Below, piece after piece: positions 24,240 through 34,397 of a DNA stretch of 64,000 bases. The notes under the pieces are model-generated. The model was not told the DNA's origin and searched no databases. It saw nothing but the letters and a program-made list of their open reading frames with translations. Where the stretch lies: NCBI RefSeq assembly GCF_014268455.2, contig NZ_CP077085.1, positions 5,745,001 to 5,809,000 on the forward strand, given 5' to 3'. A program made the translations under genes and the position numbers. Position 1 is the first letter of the stretch, and every line of letters starts with the position of its first letter. This DNA comes from Pseudomonas shahriarae (GTDB taxonomy: Bacteria; Pseudomonadota; Gammaproteobacteria; Pseudomonadales; Pseudomonadaceae).

Positions 24240-25414
24240 GCATTATCCGATTCGACAATGTCGATGTGATTTTTTCCAAAGACCCACGCGAAGCCCTCAA
24301 GCTGCTGGACGAGGGAATGCACCGCAATGAAATCCTGAAGAAGACCGGGCAGATCGTCGGCGTGGAAAAGGCCAGCCTGGATATCGAGAAAGGCGAGATC
24401 TGCGTGCTGATGGGCCTGTCCGGCTCCGGCAAATCCAGCCTGTTGCGCTGTATCAACGGCCTTAACACCGTGAGCCGTGGCCAGTTGTTTGTCGAACATG
24501 AAGGACGCCAGATCGACATCGCCTCATGCACCCCGGCAGAGCTGAAAATGATGCGCACCAAGCGCATCGCCATGGTGTTCCAGAAGTTCGCCCTGATGCC
24601 CTGGCTGACCGTGCGTGAAAACATCAGCTTTGGCCTGGAAATGCAGGGCCGCCCCGAAAAGGAACGGCGCAAGCTGGTGGACGAGAAGCTTGAGCTGGTG
24701 GGCCTGACCCAATGGCGCAACAAGAAGCCCGACGAACTTTCGGGCGGCATGCAACAGCGCGTCGGCCTGGCCCGCGCCCTGGCGATGGACGCCGATATCC
24801 TGCTGATGGACGAACCCTTCTCGGCCCTCGACCCGCTGATCCGCCAAGGCCTGCAGGATGAGTTGCTGGAGCTGCAACGCAAACTGAGCAAGACCATCGT
24901 GTTCGTCAGCCACGACCTGGATGAGGCGCTGAAGCTGGGTAGCCGGATCGCGATCATGAAAGACGGCAAGATCATCCAGTACAGCGTGCCGGAAGAGATT
25001 GTGCTGAACCCGGCGGACGACTATGTGCGCACCTTCGTCGCCCATACCAACCCGCTGAACGTGTTGTGCGGCCGCAGCCTGATGCGCACCCTGGACAACT
25101 GCAAGCGGGTCAACGGCTCGGTATGCCTGGATCCGGGCGGCGATTCGTGGCTGGACCTGGCCGAAGGCAACACCATCCAGGGCGCACGGCAAAATGGCGT
25201 GGCAATGAACCTGCAGAACTGGGCGCCGGGGCAAGCCGTGGAAGGCCTGGGGCGGCTACCGACCTTGGTGGATTCGAATATCGGCATGCGCGATGCCTTG
25301 CAGATTCGCTACCAGACCGGCAACAAGCTGGTGCTGCACGACAACAACAAAGTGGTGGGGATTCTGGGGGACAGCGAGCTGTACCACGCCCTGCTGGGCA
25401 AGAACCTGGGCTAA
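24236..25414 (+). CDS. cbcV: choline/betaine ABC transporter ATP-binding protein CbcV
   Basis: A 392-residue ProV/OpuAA-type ATPase. Walker A is GLSGSGKSS at residues 60-68, the signature is LSGGMQQRVG, and Walker B is ILLMDEPFSALD. An extended C-terminal region of about 110 residues follows the nucleotide-binding domain and corresponds to the CBS-type regulatory segment of osmoprotectant ABC transporters. Its start overlaps the cbcW stop by four bases, so the two are translationally coupled. Confidence 0.94.
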   Translation: MSIIRFDNVDVIFSKDPREALKLLDEGMHRNEILKKTGQIVGVEKASLDIEKGEICVLMGLSGSGKSSLLRCINGLNTVSRGQLFVEHEGRQIDIASCTPAELKMMRTKRIAMVFQKFALMPWLTVRENISFGLEMQGRPEKERRKLVDEKLELVGLTQWRNKKPDELSGGMQQRVGLARALAMDADILLMDEPFSALDPLIRQGLQDELLELQRKLSKTIVFVSHDLDEALKLGSRIAIMKDGKIIQYSVPEEIVLNPADDYVRTFVAHTNPLNVLCGRSLMRTLDNCKRVNGSVCLDPGGDSWLDLAEGNTIQGARQNGVAMNLQNWAPGQAVEGLGRLPTLVDSNIGMRDALQIRYQTGNKLVLHDNNKVVGILGDSELYHALLGKNLG

Positions 25415-25429
25415 AAGGCAACACAAAAC

Positions 25430-25524
25430 AAATGTGGGAGCGGGCTTGCTCGCGATTGCAATGTATCAGTCAATGAACCTGGTACTGATACACCGCAATC
25501 GCGAGCAAGCCCGCTCCCACATTT
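25430..25524. repeat. long REP doublet after cbcV
   Basis: Perfect 30-bp inverted arms at 25430-25459 and 25495-25524 (AAATGTGGGAGCGGGCTTGC...) separated by 35 bases. Located between convergent cbcV and betT; it could terminate both transcripts. Confidence 0.85.
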
Positions 25525-25566
25525 TGACCAGATGGTGTCAGTGACGACACCACCCGCCTTCAACCA

Positions 25567-27561
25567 TCAGCTATAGACACGGCCAAGGAGCTGCCGATGG
25601 CTTTCAAACTGATCGAGCACATCCCGGGTGATCTGCTCCTGGGTGAAGCCCATCAGGTCGTACTCCTGGCCGCCGTTGTGCAGGTAAACCTCGGCGCGGT
25701 AGTAGCGCGCACGCTCCTCGTCGGCCTCGATCGACTCACTCGGCGCCGCCAGGTAGCCGTCCAGGCTCACCTCGTAGACAAACGGGTTGCCTTCCATCTC
25801 GATCCGCACGCCAATGCAGCGCTTGGATTTACCCAGCAGCGTCTGCACATCCAGCCCTTGGGCGCGCAGGGCCACGGCGGCTTCTTCCAGCGCCGGGGTG
25901 ACCTTTCTGTCCATAAAGCGCTGCACCACGGCCTGGCTCGGCTGCAGGTCCTGGGCAGTCAGGCGCTCGCTGAAACCACGACGGCCGCGTTCGGCCAATT
26001 GCGCCTGCTCCTGTTCGATGGCCACGTCCTGGCGCATGGCCTTGTGCAAACCGAACATAAAGAAGATCAGCACCACCGAGAACGGCAAGCCCGCCAGCAC
26101 CACCATGGTCTGCATGGCTTCAAAGTTGCCCGCAAACAGCAAGCCGATGGTCACCAGGGTGATCACCGCCGACCAGAAGATCCGCAGCCAGTGCGGCGCA
26201 TCCTCATCCACGTTGCCACCTTTGCACGACAGGTTGGCCATCATCACCGCGCCGGAATCCGCCGGCGTCAGGAACAGCACAAAACCCACAAAGATCGACA
26301 CGCCGATCACCACTTTCGACGCCGGGTAGTACTCCAGCAACTGGTAGATCGCCATGGAGGGTTGCTCCAACGCCGTCTTGCCCAGCTCCACGGCGCCATG
26401 GTTGAGCACCAGGTCCAGGGCCGAGTTGCCGAAGATCGACAGCCACGCCAGGGTAAAGCCCAGCGGGATCAGCAGCACGCCCGCCACCAGTTCGCGCACC
26501 GTACGGCCACGGGAAATACGCGCGATGAACATGCCCACGAACGGTGCCCAGGAAATCCACCAGGCCCAGTAGAACAGGGTCCACAGGCCCATCCAGCGCT
26601 CGGACTTCTCACCATCGCCTTCGTACACGTAGAGGTCGAAGGTTTTCAGCACCAGACCGTTCATGTAGTCGCCGATGTTCTGCACAAAGCCGTTGAGCAG
26701 GTGCAGGGTCGGGCCAAACAGCAGCACAAAAATCAGCAGGCCGCTGAACAGCACGATGTTCAGGTTGGACAAGCGACGAATGCCGTTCTCCACGCCCGAC
26801 ACGGCGGCGATGGTCGCCACGGTGCTCATCACGATGATCACGATCAGCAGGTTGGTGTTGCTGTGCTCCATGCCGAACAGGTTTTCCAACCCGGACGACA
26901 CTTGCATCGAACCAATCCCCAGGTTTGTCACCAGGCCCAGCAGGGTCACGAACATGCCGAAGCCGTCCACCGCGTGACCCGCCGCGCCTTTGACCCAACG
27001 CTCGCCCATCAATGGGTACAGCGCCGAACGCAGGGCCAGCGGCTGGTTATGGCGGTATGCGAAGTACGCCACGGCCAGGCCGACCAGCGCGTAGATCGCC
27101 CAGCCATGCAGGCCCCAGTGCAGGAAGGTCAGCTGCAACGCCTGGCGCGCGGCCATATGGGTGGCGGCGGCGCCTTCGGGCGGGTTGAAGTAGTGGTCCA
27201 ACGGCTCGGACGCGCCGAAGTACAGCAACGAAATGCCGATGCCCGAGGAGAACAACATGCCGGCCCAGGCGCCGTAACTGAAGTCCGGGGTATCAGCCTT
27301 GCTGCCCAGCTTCAGTTTGCCGTAGGACGAAAACGCCAGGCCCACCACAAATACCAGGTAGGCGGCGATGACCACCATGTAATACCAGCCAAAGCTTTTC
27401 GAGAGCCAGGTCTGGGCGACTCCCAGCATTCTGCCGGCCTCTTGCGGGGCGATGATCAGAACGGCGGTCAACAACAGGATCAACGCGGTAGAGGTGTAGA
27501 ACACCCAACCGTTGACCCGCACTTTTTCCGGTGGGGTCTTTATTAGAGAGGCAGAACTCAT
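25567..27561 (-). CDS. betT: choline transporter BetT (BCCT family)
   Basis: A 664-residue secondary transporter with 12 predicted membrane segments and the BCCT signature region WAWWISWAPFVGMFIARISRGRTVRE. A hydrophilic C-terminal tail of about 150 residues is present, the osmosensory/regulatory extension of BetT-type high-affinity choline carriers. The frame is open upstream, but MSSASLIKTPPEK at 27561 begins the family protein; the ribosome-binding site is weak. It diverges from betI across a region containing the BetI operator. Confidence 0.93.
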   Translation of the reverse strand: MSSASLIKTPPEKVRVNGWVFYTSTALILLLTAVLIIAPQEAGRMLGVAQTWLSKSFGWYYMVVIAAYLVFVVGLAFSSYGKLKLGSKADTPDFSYGAWAGMLFSSGIGISLLYFGASEPLDHYFNPPEGAAATHMAARQALQLTFLHWGLHGWAIYALVGLAVAYFAYRHNQPLALRSALYPLMGERWVKGAAGHAVDGFGMFVTLLGLVTNLGIGSMQVSSGLENLFGMEHSNTNLLIVIIVMSTVATIAAVSGVENGIRRLSNLNIVLFSGLLIFVLLFGPTLHLLNGFVQNIGDYMNGLVLKTFDLYVYEGDGEKSERWMGLWTLFYWAWWISWAPFVGMFIARISRGRTVRELVAGVLLIPLGFTLAWLSIFGNSALDLVLNHGAVELGKTALEQPSMAIYQLLEYYPASKVVIGVSIFVGFVLFLTPADSGAVMMANLSCKGGNVDEDAPHWLRIFWSAVITLVTIGLLFAGNFEAMQTMVVLAGLPFSVVLIFFMFGLHKAMRQDVAIEQEQAQLAERGRRGFSERLTAQDLQPSQAVVQRFMDRKVTPALEEAAVALRAQGLDVQTLLGKSKRCIGVRIEMEGNPFVYEVSLDGYLAAPSESIEADEERARYYRAEVYLHNGGQEYDLMGFTQEQITRDVLDQFESHRQLLGRVYS

Positions 27562-27793
27562 GGCACAGAGGCTCCGGGCAGTGCGAGAGAGGACACAAGG
27601 CAGCGCTTGACCCACGCCATCGATTTTTCGGCAGTCGACGGACGGGTGTTATAAAGACATCCCGAAAAACCCCAGACCCCAGCAACGCGCTGTCATGGGC
27701 TGTTTCAAGGGTTTTTACGGATGTCAGATGCGTCTGCCGACACGTAGGAAATACCTGTAGGCAGCGACCATTTGTCGCAGATCTTATTCTTTG

Positions 27794-27813
27794 TTGATTG
27801 AACGTTCAATCAA
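27794..27813. promoter_or_regulatory. BetI operator
   Basis: Perfect 20-bp palindrome TTGATTGAACGTTCAATCAA about 70 bp upstream of betI, in the 321-bp divergent gap 27562-27882 between betT and betI. TetR-family operators have this form, and it is close to the BetI site described for enteric bet genes. The rest of the gap shows no gene. Confidence 0.85.
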
Positions 27814-27882
27814 AACAAAATAGACTGGCCTTCACGCCGACGAACGTTTACGCCCGTCGGCAGGCCTAAGGAGAGGTGCTAC

Positions 27883-28476
27883 ATGCCCAAGGTCGGTATG
27901 CAACCCATACGCCGCCAGCAGTTGATCGAAGCCACATTGACGGCCATAGATCAGGTCGGGATGGGGGATGCCAGCATTGCGCTGATCGCCCGTTTGGCCG
28001 GCGTCTCGAACGGCATCATCAGTCACTACTTTCAGGACAAGAACGGCCTGATCGCCGCAACGATGCGGTACCTGATGAATGTGCTGATCGAGAATGTCCA
28101 CGAACGCCGGCAGGCATTGAAGGAAGACACCCCGCGGGCGCACCTTCAAGTGATTATCGGCGGCAACTTCGACGCCAGCCAGGTCAACGGCCCGGCAATG
28201 AAAACCTGGCTGGCCTTCTGGGCCACCAGCATGCACCACCCGTCTTTGCACAGGTTGCAGCGGATCAACGATCACCGCCTGTATTCCAACCTGTGCTGCC
28301 AGTTCCGCCGTGTGCTGCCGCTGGAAGATGCACGCAGCGCAGCCCGAGGCCTGGCGGCCTTGATCGACGGTTTGTGGTTGCGCGGCGCCCTGTCGGGAGA
28401 CGCTTTCGACACGGAGCAGGCGCAACGGATCGCTTACGAATACATGGATTTCCAATTGGCCAAGCAGGTGAGTTAG
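27883..28476 (+). CDS. betI: choline-responsive TetR repressor BetI
   Basis: A 197-residue TetR-family repressor. The N-terminal helix-turn-helix reads [33 protein letters not shown] near residues 28-60. The C-terminal ligand domain contains the family segment [29 protein letters not shown] precedes the start. It represses betIBA and betT until choline is present; the likely operator lies just upstream. Confidence 0.95.
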   Translation: MPKVGMQPIRRQQLIEATLTAIDQVGMGDASIALIARLAGVSNGIISHYFQDKNGLIAATMRYLMNVLIENVHERRQALKEDTPRAHLQVIIGGNFDASQVNGPAMKTWLAFWATSMHHPSLHRLQRINDHRLYSNLCCQFRRVLPLEDARSAARGLAALIDGLWLRGALSGDAFDTEQAQRIAYEYMDFQLAKQVS

Positions 28477-28587
28477 AGCACACATAAACGCTCAACCCCT
28501 GAACGGCTACTGAACGGTGTTGCCAGAACCTTATGGCTGCACCTTTTGGTGGTTAACGCCAACCACTTATGCACTTGCGAGGACTTT

Positions 28588-30060
28588 ATGGCCCGTTTCG
28601 AACTGCAAAAACTCTACATTGACGGCGGCTACAGCGACGCTGGCAGCGATGCCACCTTCGAAGCCATCAACCCGGCTAACGGTGAAGTTCTCGCCAACGT
28701 GCAACGCGCCACATTCGAAGACGTTGAGCGTGCGGTGGTCAGCGCCGAAAAGGGCCAGAAAATCTGGGCTGCCATGACCGCCATGGAGCGTTCGCGCATC
28801 CTGCGTCGCGCCGTGGAAATCCTGCGCGAGCGCAACGATGAACTGGCGGCCCTGGAAACCCTGGACACCGGTAAATCCTTCTCTGAAACCAAGTACGTCG
28901 ACATCGTCACCGGCGCCGACGTGCTGGAATACTACGCAGGCCTGGTGCCCGCCATCGAAGGCGAGCAGATCCCGCTGCGTACCACCTCGTTCGTCTACAC
29001 CCGCCGCGAGCCGCTGGGCGTGGTCGCCGGTATCGGCGCGTGGAACTACCCGATCCAGATCGCCCTGTGGAAGTCCGCCCCAGCCCTGGCTGCCGGCAAC
29101 GCGATGATCTTCAAGCCAAGCGAAGTCACCTCGCTGACCACCCTGAAGCTGGCCGAAATCTACACCGAAGCTGGCGTGCCGGATGGCGTGTTCAACGTTC
29201 TGACCGGTAGCGGTCGTGAAGTCGGCACCTGGCTGACCGAGCACCCACGCATCGAGAAAATCTCCTTCACCGGCGGTACCGACACCGGCAAGAAGGTCAT
29301 GGCCAGCGCTTCGAGCTCCTCGCTCAAAGACGTCACCATGGAACTGGGCGGCAAATCCCCGCTGATCATTTTCGACGACGCCGACCTGGATCGCGCCGCC
29401 GACACCGCGATGATGGCCAACTTCTACAGCTCCGGCCAGGTCTGCACCAACGGCACCCGTGTGTTCATTCCAAAGCACCTGCAAGCCGCCTTTGAAGCCA
29501 AGATCGTTGAGCGTGTTGCGCGTATCCGCGTTGGCAACCCAGAAGACGAAAACACCAACTTCGGCCCACTGGTCAGCTTCGCCCACATGGAAAGCGTGCT
29601 GGGCTACATCGCCAAGGGCAAGGAAGAAGGCGCACGCCTGCTGTGCGGCGGCGACCGCCTGACCGACGGCGACTTCGCCAAGGGCGCATTCGTGGCACCG
29701 ACCGTGTTCACTGACTGCACCGACGACATGACCATCGTGCGTGAAGAAATCTTTGGCCCGGTGATGAGCATCCTCACCTACGAGACCGAAGAAGAAGTGA
29801 TCCGTCGTGCCAACGACACCGACTTCGGCCTGGCCGCTGGTCTGGTGACCAAGGACCTGAACCGCGCCCACCGCGTGATTCATCAGTTGGAAGCGGGTAT
29901 CTGCTGGATCAACGCCTGGGGCGAGTCCGACGCGAAGATGCCGGTTGGCGGCTACAAGCAGTCGGGTGTTGGCCGTGAGAACGGCATCAGCTCGCTGAAC
30001 AACTTCACCCGCATCAAATCGGTACAGGTTGAGCTGGGCGACTACGCCTCGGTGTTCTAA
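28588..30060 (+). CDS. betB: betaine aldehyde dehydrogenase BetB
   Basis: A 490-residue ALDH, identical in length to the P. aeruginosa enzyme, oxidising betaine aldehyde to glycine betaine with NAD(P)+. Catalytic residues are visible: Asn153 (GAWNYPIQ), Glu252 (MELGGKSP) and Cys286 (SGQVCTNGT). GAGGA precedes ATG 28588; the open frame 14 codons further up is not used. Second gene of betIBA. Confidence 0.97.
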   Translation: MARFELQKLYIDGGYSDAGSDATFEAINPANGEVLANVQRATFEDVERAVVSAEKGQKIWAAMTAMERSRILRRAVEILRERNDELAALETLDTGKSFSETKYVDIVTGADVLEYYAGLVPAIEGEQIPLRTTSFVYTRREPLGVVAGIGAWNYPIQIALWKSAPALAAGNAMIFKPSEVTSLTTLKLAEIYTEAGVPDGVFNVLTGSGREVGTWLTEHPRIEKISFTGGTDTGKKVMASASSSSLKDVTMELGGKSPLIIFDDADLDRAADTAMMANFYSSGQVCTNGTRVFIPKHLQAAFEAKIVERVARIRVGNPEDENTNFGPLVSFAHMESVLGYIAKGKEEGARLLCGGDRLTDGDFAKGAFVAPTVFTDCTDDMTIVREEIFGPVMSILTYETEEEVIRRANDTDFGLAAGLVTKDLNRAHRVIHQLEAGICWINAWGESDAKMPVGGYKQSGVGRENGISSLNNFTRIKSVQVELGDYASVF

Positions 30061-30091
30061 ACCCGAGTTCTGTATTGCCTGCGGGGCCGCT

Positions 30092-30147
30092 ATCGCTGGC
30101 GAGCCCGGCTCCCACATTCTGATTGTGGGAGCTGGCTTGCCTGCGAT
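30092..30147. repeat. REP doublet inside betIBA
   Basis: Imperfect inverted arms ATCGCTGGCGAGCCCGGCTCCCACA and TGTGGGAGCTGGCTTGCCTGCGAT between betB and betA, within one operon. It may tune betB versus betA mRNA. Confidence 0.75.
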
Positions 30148-30184
30148 GGGGCCCGACCTGACCAACTCCAAAGAGGGTGCATTT

Positions 30185-31885
30185 ATGTCCCAAGAATACG
30201 ACTACATCATTGTGGGTGCCGGCTCCGCCGGTAACACCCTGGCGACCCGTCTGACCGAAGATGAAGGCGTCACCGTTTTGCTGCTGGAAGCCGGCGGCCC
30301 CGACTACCGCCTGGACTTCCGCACCCAGATGCCCGCCGCCCTGGCGTTCCCGCTGCAAGGCCGCCGCTACAACTGGGCCTACGAAACCGATCCAGAGCCA
30401 CATATGGACGGGCGTCGTATGGAATGTGGTCGCGGCAAGGGCCTGGGTGGCTCGTCGCTGATCAACGGCATGTGCTACATCCGTGGCAACGCCATGGACT
30501 ACGACAACTGGGCAAAACTGCCAGGCCTGGAAGACTGGAGCTACCTCGACTGCCTGCCGTATTTCCGCAAGGCCGAAACCCGCGACATCGGCCCGAACGA
30601 CTACCACGGTGGCGAAGGTCCGGTCAGCGTGACCACGCCTAAAGCCGGTAACAACCCGCTGTTCCACGCCATGGTTGAAGCTGGCGTGCAGGCCGGTTAC
30701 CCGCGTACCGAAGACTTGAACGGCTACCAGCAGGAAGGTTTCGGCCCGATGGACCGTACCGTGACGCCGAACGGCCGTCGCGCCAGTACCGCCCGTGGCT
30801 ACCTGGACACCGCCAAGAAGCGCTCGACCCTGACCATCGTCACCCATGCCCTGGCCGACAAAGTGTTGTTCGAAGGCAAGCGTGCGGTCGGTGTGCGTTA
30901 CCTGATCGGTGCCGCCGAAGAGCGTGTTGAAGCCCGCGCGCGCAAGGAAGTGCTGGTGTGCAGCGGCGCCATCGCCTCGCCGCAATTGCTGCAACGTTCC
31001 GGTGTAGGCCCGGCCAAACTCCTGGAAAGCCTCGACATCCCGGTGGTCCACGACCTGCCAGGCGTCGGTGAAAACCTGCAGGACCACCTGGAACTGTATC
31101 TGCAATACGCCTGCACCCAGCCGGTCTCGCTGTACCCGTCGCTGCTCTGGTACAACCAGCCAGCCATTGGTGCCGAATGGCTGTTCAACGGCACCGGCAT
31201 CGGCGCCAGCAACCAGTTCGAAGCGGGCGGTTTTATCCGCACCCGTGAAGAATTCGAGTGGCCGAACATCCAGTACCACTTCCTGCCGGTCGCGATTAAC
31301 TACAACGGCAGCAACGGTGTGAAAGAGCACGGTTTCCAGGCGCACATGGGCTCCATGCGTTCGCCGAGCCGTGGCCGCGTGCAAGTGAAGTCGAAGAACC
31401 CACGGGACTACCCGAGCATCCTCTTCAACTACATGGCCACCGAGCAGGACTGGCAGGAGTTCCGCGATGGCATCCGCCTGACCCGTGAAATCATGCAGCA
31501 GCCGGCACTGGACGCGTTCCGTGGCCGTGAAATCAGCCCGGGCATCGACGTGCAAACCGACGAGCAACTGGACAAGTTCATCCGCGAGCACGCCGAAACC
31601 GCGTTCCACCCGTCCTGCTCGTGCAAGATGGGCACCGACGAAATGGCTGTGGTCGATGGCGAAGGCCGCGTGCATGGCATGCAGGGCCTGCGGGTGGTCG
31701 ATGCGTCGATCATGCCGATCATCACCACCGGCAACCTGAACGCGCCAACCATCATGATCGCCGAGAAAATCGCCGACAAGATGCGTGGTCGCCAGTTGCC
31801 GCGCAGCACCGCGGACTACTACGTGGCCGGCGATGCGCCGGTGCGTGGCAAGCCGTTGCGTGAAGTGGGTCCGACCGCGCAGTAA
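30185..31885 (+). CDS. betA: choline dehydrogenase BetA
   Basis: A 566-residue GMC-family FAD oxidoreductase that oxidises choline to betaine aldehyde at the inner membrane. The ADP-binding motif [13 protein letters not shown] is at residues 11-23, the GMC signature [19 protein letters not shown] near 83-101, and the catalytic His region [11 protein letters not shown] near 465. GAGGG precedes ATG 30185. The last gene of betIBA; a REP doublet lies on each side. Confidence 0.96.
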   Translation: MSQEYDYIIVGAGSAGNTLATRLTEDEGVTVLLLEAGGPDYRLDFRTQMPAALAFPLQGRRYNWAYETDPEPHMDGRRMECGRGKGLGGSSLINGMCYIRGNAMDYDNWAKLPGLEDWSYLDCLPYFRKAETRDIGPNDYHGGEGPVSVTTPKAGNNPLFHAMVEAGVQAGYPRTEDLNGYQQEGFGPMDRTVTPNGRRASTARGYLDTAKKRSTLTIVTHALADKVLFEGKRAVGVRYLIGAAEERVEARARKEVLVCSGAIASPQLLQRSGVGPAKLLESLDIPVVHDLPGVGENLQDHLELYLQYACTQPVSLYPSLLWYNQPAIGAEWLFNGTGIGASNQFEAGGFIRTREEFEWPNIQYHFLPVAINYNGSNGVKEHGFQAHMGSMRSPSRGRVQVKSKNPRDYPSILFNYMATEQDWQEFRDGIRLTREIMQQPALDAFRGREISPGIDVQTDEQLDKFIREHAETAFHPSCSCKMGTDEMAVVDGEGRVHGMQGLRVVDASIMPIITTGNLNAPTIMIAEKIADKMRGRQLPRSTADYYVAGDAPVRGKPLREVGPTAQ

Positions 31886-31903
31886 CCGCTACACCGCGGC
31901 GCT

Positions 31904-31981
31904 CTTATCGCAGGCAAGCCCGCTCCCACATTTGAACGTATTCACACATCAAAATGTGGGAGGGGGCTTGCTCCCGATAAG
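31904..31981. repeat. REP doublet after betA
   Basis: Inverted arms starting CTTATCGCAGGCAAGCCCGC and ending GGGGGCTTGCTCCCGATAAG. The two arms belong to slightly different REP subtypes. Confidence 0.75.
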
Positions 31982-32131
31982 ACCCGACCAGCCAACACCC
32001 ATCTTCCCAGACTCTTCCTACACTGCCCCGCCCTTGATCCCACCCCCCGCGCCGGCCTAATCTAGTCCCTCGCGCAAACGTTTCACCTTCCTACCGACAC
32101 GCCGGCTTCTGCCTGGCCACGAGGCTTTCTC

Positions 32132-32827
32132 ATGTTTGATGTCGTTTCTTCGAGCAAATGGCCTACCGGCTTCCTGATCAATCCAAACGTTGAACCGCTG
32201 GACCCGAAATGGCTGAAGGAATTCAGCAAGATCCCGGCGGCGGCCGTCAGCGACTGCCTGGGCCGTAACGTCGGTGGCCTGGGCCTGAAAGCCTTCCACG
32301 GCAATGCACCGATGCTCGGCAGCGCCCTCACCGTGCGGGTGCGCCCCGGTGACAACCTGATGATTCTCAAAGCCATGCAGATGGCCCGCCCGGGCGATGT
32401 GCTGGTGATCGACGGCAGCGCCGACCTGACCCGCGCGGTGTTCGGCGGCATCATGCGCGCCATGGCCCTGAAGGCTGGCATTGTCGGTGTGGTGATCAAC
32501 GGCGCCCTGCGCGACCTCGACGAATGGCAAACCGGCGAACTGCCGGCCTACGCCATCGGCGGCGTACACCGTGGCCCGAGCACTGACGGCGGCGGCGAGA
32601 TCAACGTGCCGATCTCCTGCGCTGGCATGCTGGTAGCCCCTGGCGACCTGATGATCGGCGATGGCGACGGCGTGGTCGCCGCCTCGCGCAGCGAACTGCC
32701 GGAATTGCTGGTGCGCTGCCATGACCTGCTGGCCCGCGAGAAAGCCACACTGGCTGCCATCGAAGCCGGCACCCTGGACCCTGACCGCTTTGACGCCATC
32801 CTGCGCGCCAAGGGTTGCCCGGTCTAA
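32132..32827 (+). CDS. RraA-like protein / 4-hydroxy-2-oxoglutarate aldolase-type
   Basis: A 231-residue RraA/dimethylmenaquinone-methyltransferase-like fold protein. It has the conserved GDVLVIDG, GVVINGALRDLDEW (the RD pair typical of the divalent-metal aldolases) and a C-terminal LDPDRFDAILRAKG. Members are either regulators of RNase E or pyruvate aldolases; the Arg-Asp pair and the extra N- and C-terminal segments favour the aldolase type. GAGG precedes the start. It is followed by a TldD/TldE-type pair. Confidence 0.85.
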   Translation: MFDVVSSSKWPTGFLINPNVEPLDPKWLKEFSKIPAAAVSDCLGRNVGGLGLKAFHGNAPMLGSALTVRVRPGDNLMILKAMQMARPGDVLVIDGSADLTRAVFGGIMRAMALKAGIVGVVINGALRDLDEWQTGELPAYAIGGVHRGPSTDGGGEINVPISCAGMLVAPGDLMIGDGDGVVAASRSELPELLVRCHDLLAREKATLAAIEAGTLDPDRFDAILRAKGCPV

Positions 32828-32841
32828 AGCCAAGGCAAAAG

Positions 32842-32916
32842 CATCGCAGGCAAGCCTGCTCCCACATTTTGATTTGTGAGCACATTCAAAAGGTAGGAGC
32901 TGGCTTGCCTGCGATG
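32842..32916. repeat. REP doublet
   Basis: Inverted arms CATCGCAGGCAAGCCTGCTCCCACA and GGTAGGAGCTGGCTTGCCTGCGATG between the RraA-like gene and the TldD-like gene. Confidence 0.75.
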
Positions 32917-32954
32917 GGGCCCTCAAAGCCATCACCGCCCACAAGGAAGGCCCC

Positions 32955-34397
32955 ATGTTCGACAAACACCCGCAACTCAAACAACATTTCGCCGCCCTGC
33001 GCACCCGCGCCGAATTCTTCTCCCTGCGCTACGTGCGCGAGTCCGGCCAGTACCTGTCGGTGCGCAAGAATGTCGCCGAACCGCCGCACCTGAGCCGCAA
33101 CGAAGGCGCCATGCTCACCGTGCGCCTCAACGGTGTCGAAGCCTACGCGGCCACCCACGATATTTCCCTGGCCGGCCTGCAAGCGGCCCTCGAGCGTGCC
33201 GAACAGCAAGCCCGGCGGATCAAGCCCCATGCCCTGCTCGACCTGCGCGACCAGCCGGTGTCCAGCGACATCGCCGACTACCTGTCGCCAGAGCTCGATC
33301 AAGCCTTCCCGTCCCTGAGCGACTGCTACCAACTGCTCGGCGCAGAGTCAGCGGCCGTGCCCAGGGACGAGCGCCTGGTGAACTGGGAAGTCAGCCTGGG
33401 CACCACCCACGTTGAACAGATCTACCTCAACAGCGCCGGCGCGCAACTGCGCCAGGCCCAGCGTTTTGTGTTCCCCGGCGTCAATGTGACCGCCTACCAC
33501 GGCAACGACAGCCAGACCCGCACCCTGGGCGGCAGCAACTTTGGCCAGCAGGGCGGCTTTGATGTGATCAGCCGCTTCGGCCTGGTAGGCGCCGCGCCAC
33601 GGGTGGCCGACGAGGCCCTGCAACTGCTGCTGGCCCCCAACACGCCCCAGGGCCCGCGGAACCTGCTGTTGATGCCCGACCAGATGATCCTGCAGATCCA
33701 CGAATCCATCGGCCACCCGCTGGAGCTGGACCGCATTCTCGGCGACGAGCGCAATTACGCCGGCACCAGCTTCGTCAAGGCCAGCGACTTCGGGCACCTG
33801 CAATACGGCTCCAACCTGCTCAACGTGACCTTTGACCCGGACATTCCCGAGCAACTGGCCAGCTACGCCCATGACGACGACGGCACGCCCGCCAACAAGC
33901 AGTTCCTGATCCGTAACGGCCTGCTGCTCAAGCCCCTGGGCGGGGCGCTGTCGCAGTACCGCTCGGGCATGGGCGGCGTAGCCAACAGCCGCGCCAGCAG
34001 TTGGAACCGCGCACCCATCGACCGCATGGCCAACCTCAATATCGAGGCTGGCGACCAGAGCCTGGCGCAACTGATCGGCGGCATCGAGCACGGCATCCTG
34101 ATGTCGACCAACCGTTCCTGGTCGATCGACGATGCGCGCAACAAGTTCCAGTTCGGCTGCGAGTGGGGCCAGTTGATCGAGAACGGCGAACTCAAGGGCG
34201 TGGTGAAGAACCCCAACTACCGGGCGATTTCCGCGCAGTTCTGGCGCAAGCTCAGTGCCGTGGGCGATGCCAGCACCTTCAAGGTGCTGGGCACGCCCAA
34301 CTGCGGCAAGGGCGAGCCGAACCAAGTGATCCGCGTCGGCCATGCATCGCCGGCGTGTGTCTTCAGCGATGTGGATGTGTTTGGGGGAGACTCCTGA
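32955..34397 (+). CDS. TldD-type metallopeptidase (TldD/PmbA family)
   Basis: A 480-residue zinc peptidase of the TldD family. The catalytic motif HESIGHPLELD near residues 252-262 is the HExxxH...D signature of the active subunit. It overlaps the following TldE-like gene by one base (TGATG), consistent with an obligate TldD/E heterodimer. Known TldD/E pairs degrade peptides or mature modified peptides such as microcin B17. This pair lies beside an RraA-like gene and not with the usual chromosomal tldD neighbours, so it is probably a paralogue. Confidence 0.87.
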   Translation: MFDKHPQLKQHFAALRTRAEFFSLRYVRESGQYLSVRKNVAEPPHLSRNEGAMLTVRLNGVEAYAATHDISLAGLQAALERAEQQARRIKPHALLDLRDQPVSSDIADYLSPELDQAFPSLSDCYQLLGAESAAVPRDERLVNWEVSLGTTHVEQIYLNSAGAQLRQAQRFVFPGVNVTAYHGNDSQTRTLGGSNFGQQGGFDVISRFGLVGAAPRVADEALQLLLAPNTPQGPRNLLLMPDQMILQIHESIGHPLELDRILGDERNYAGTSFVKASDFGHLQYGSNLLNVTFDPDIPEQLASYAHDDDGTPANKQFLIRNGLLLKPLGGALSQYRSGMGGVANSRASSWNRAPIDRMANLNIEAGDQSLAQLIGGIEHGILMSTNRSWSIDDARNKFQFGCEWGQLIENGELKGVVKNPNYRAISAQFWRKLSAVGDASTFKVLGTPNCGKGEPNQVIRVGHASPACVFSDVDVFGGDS

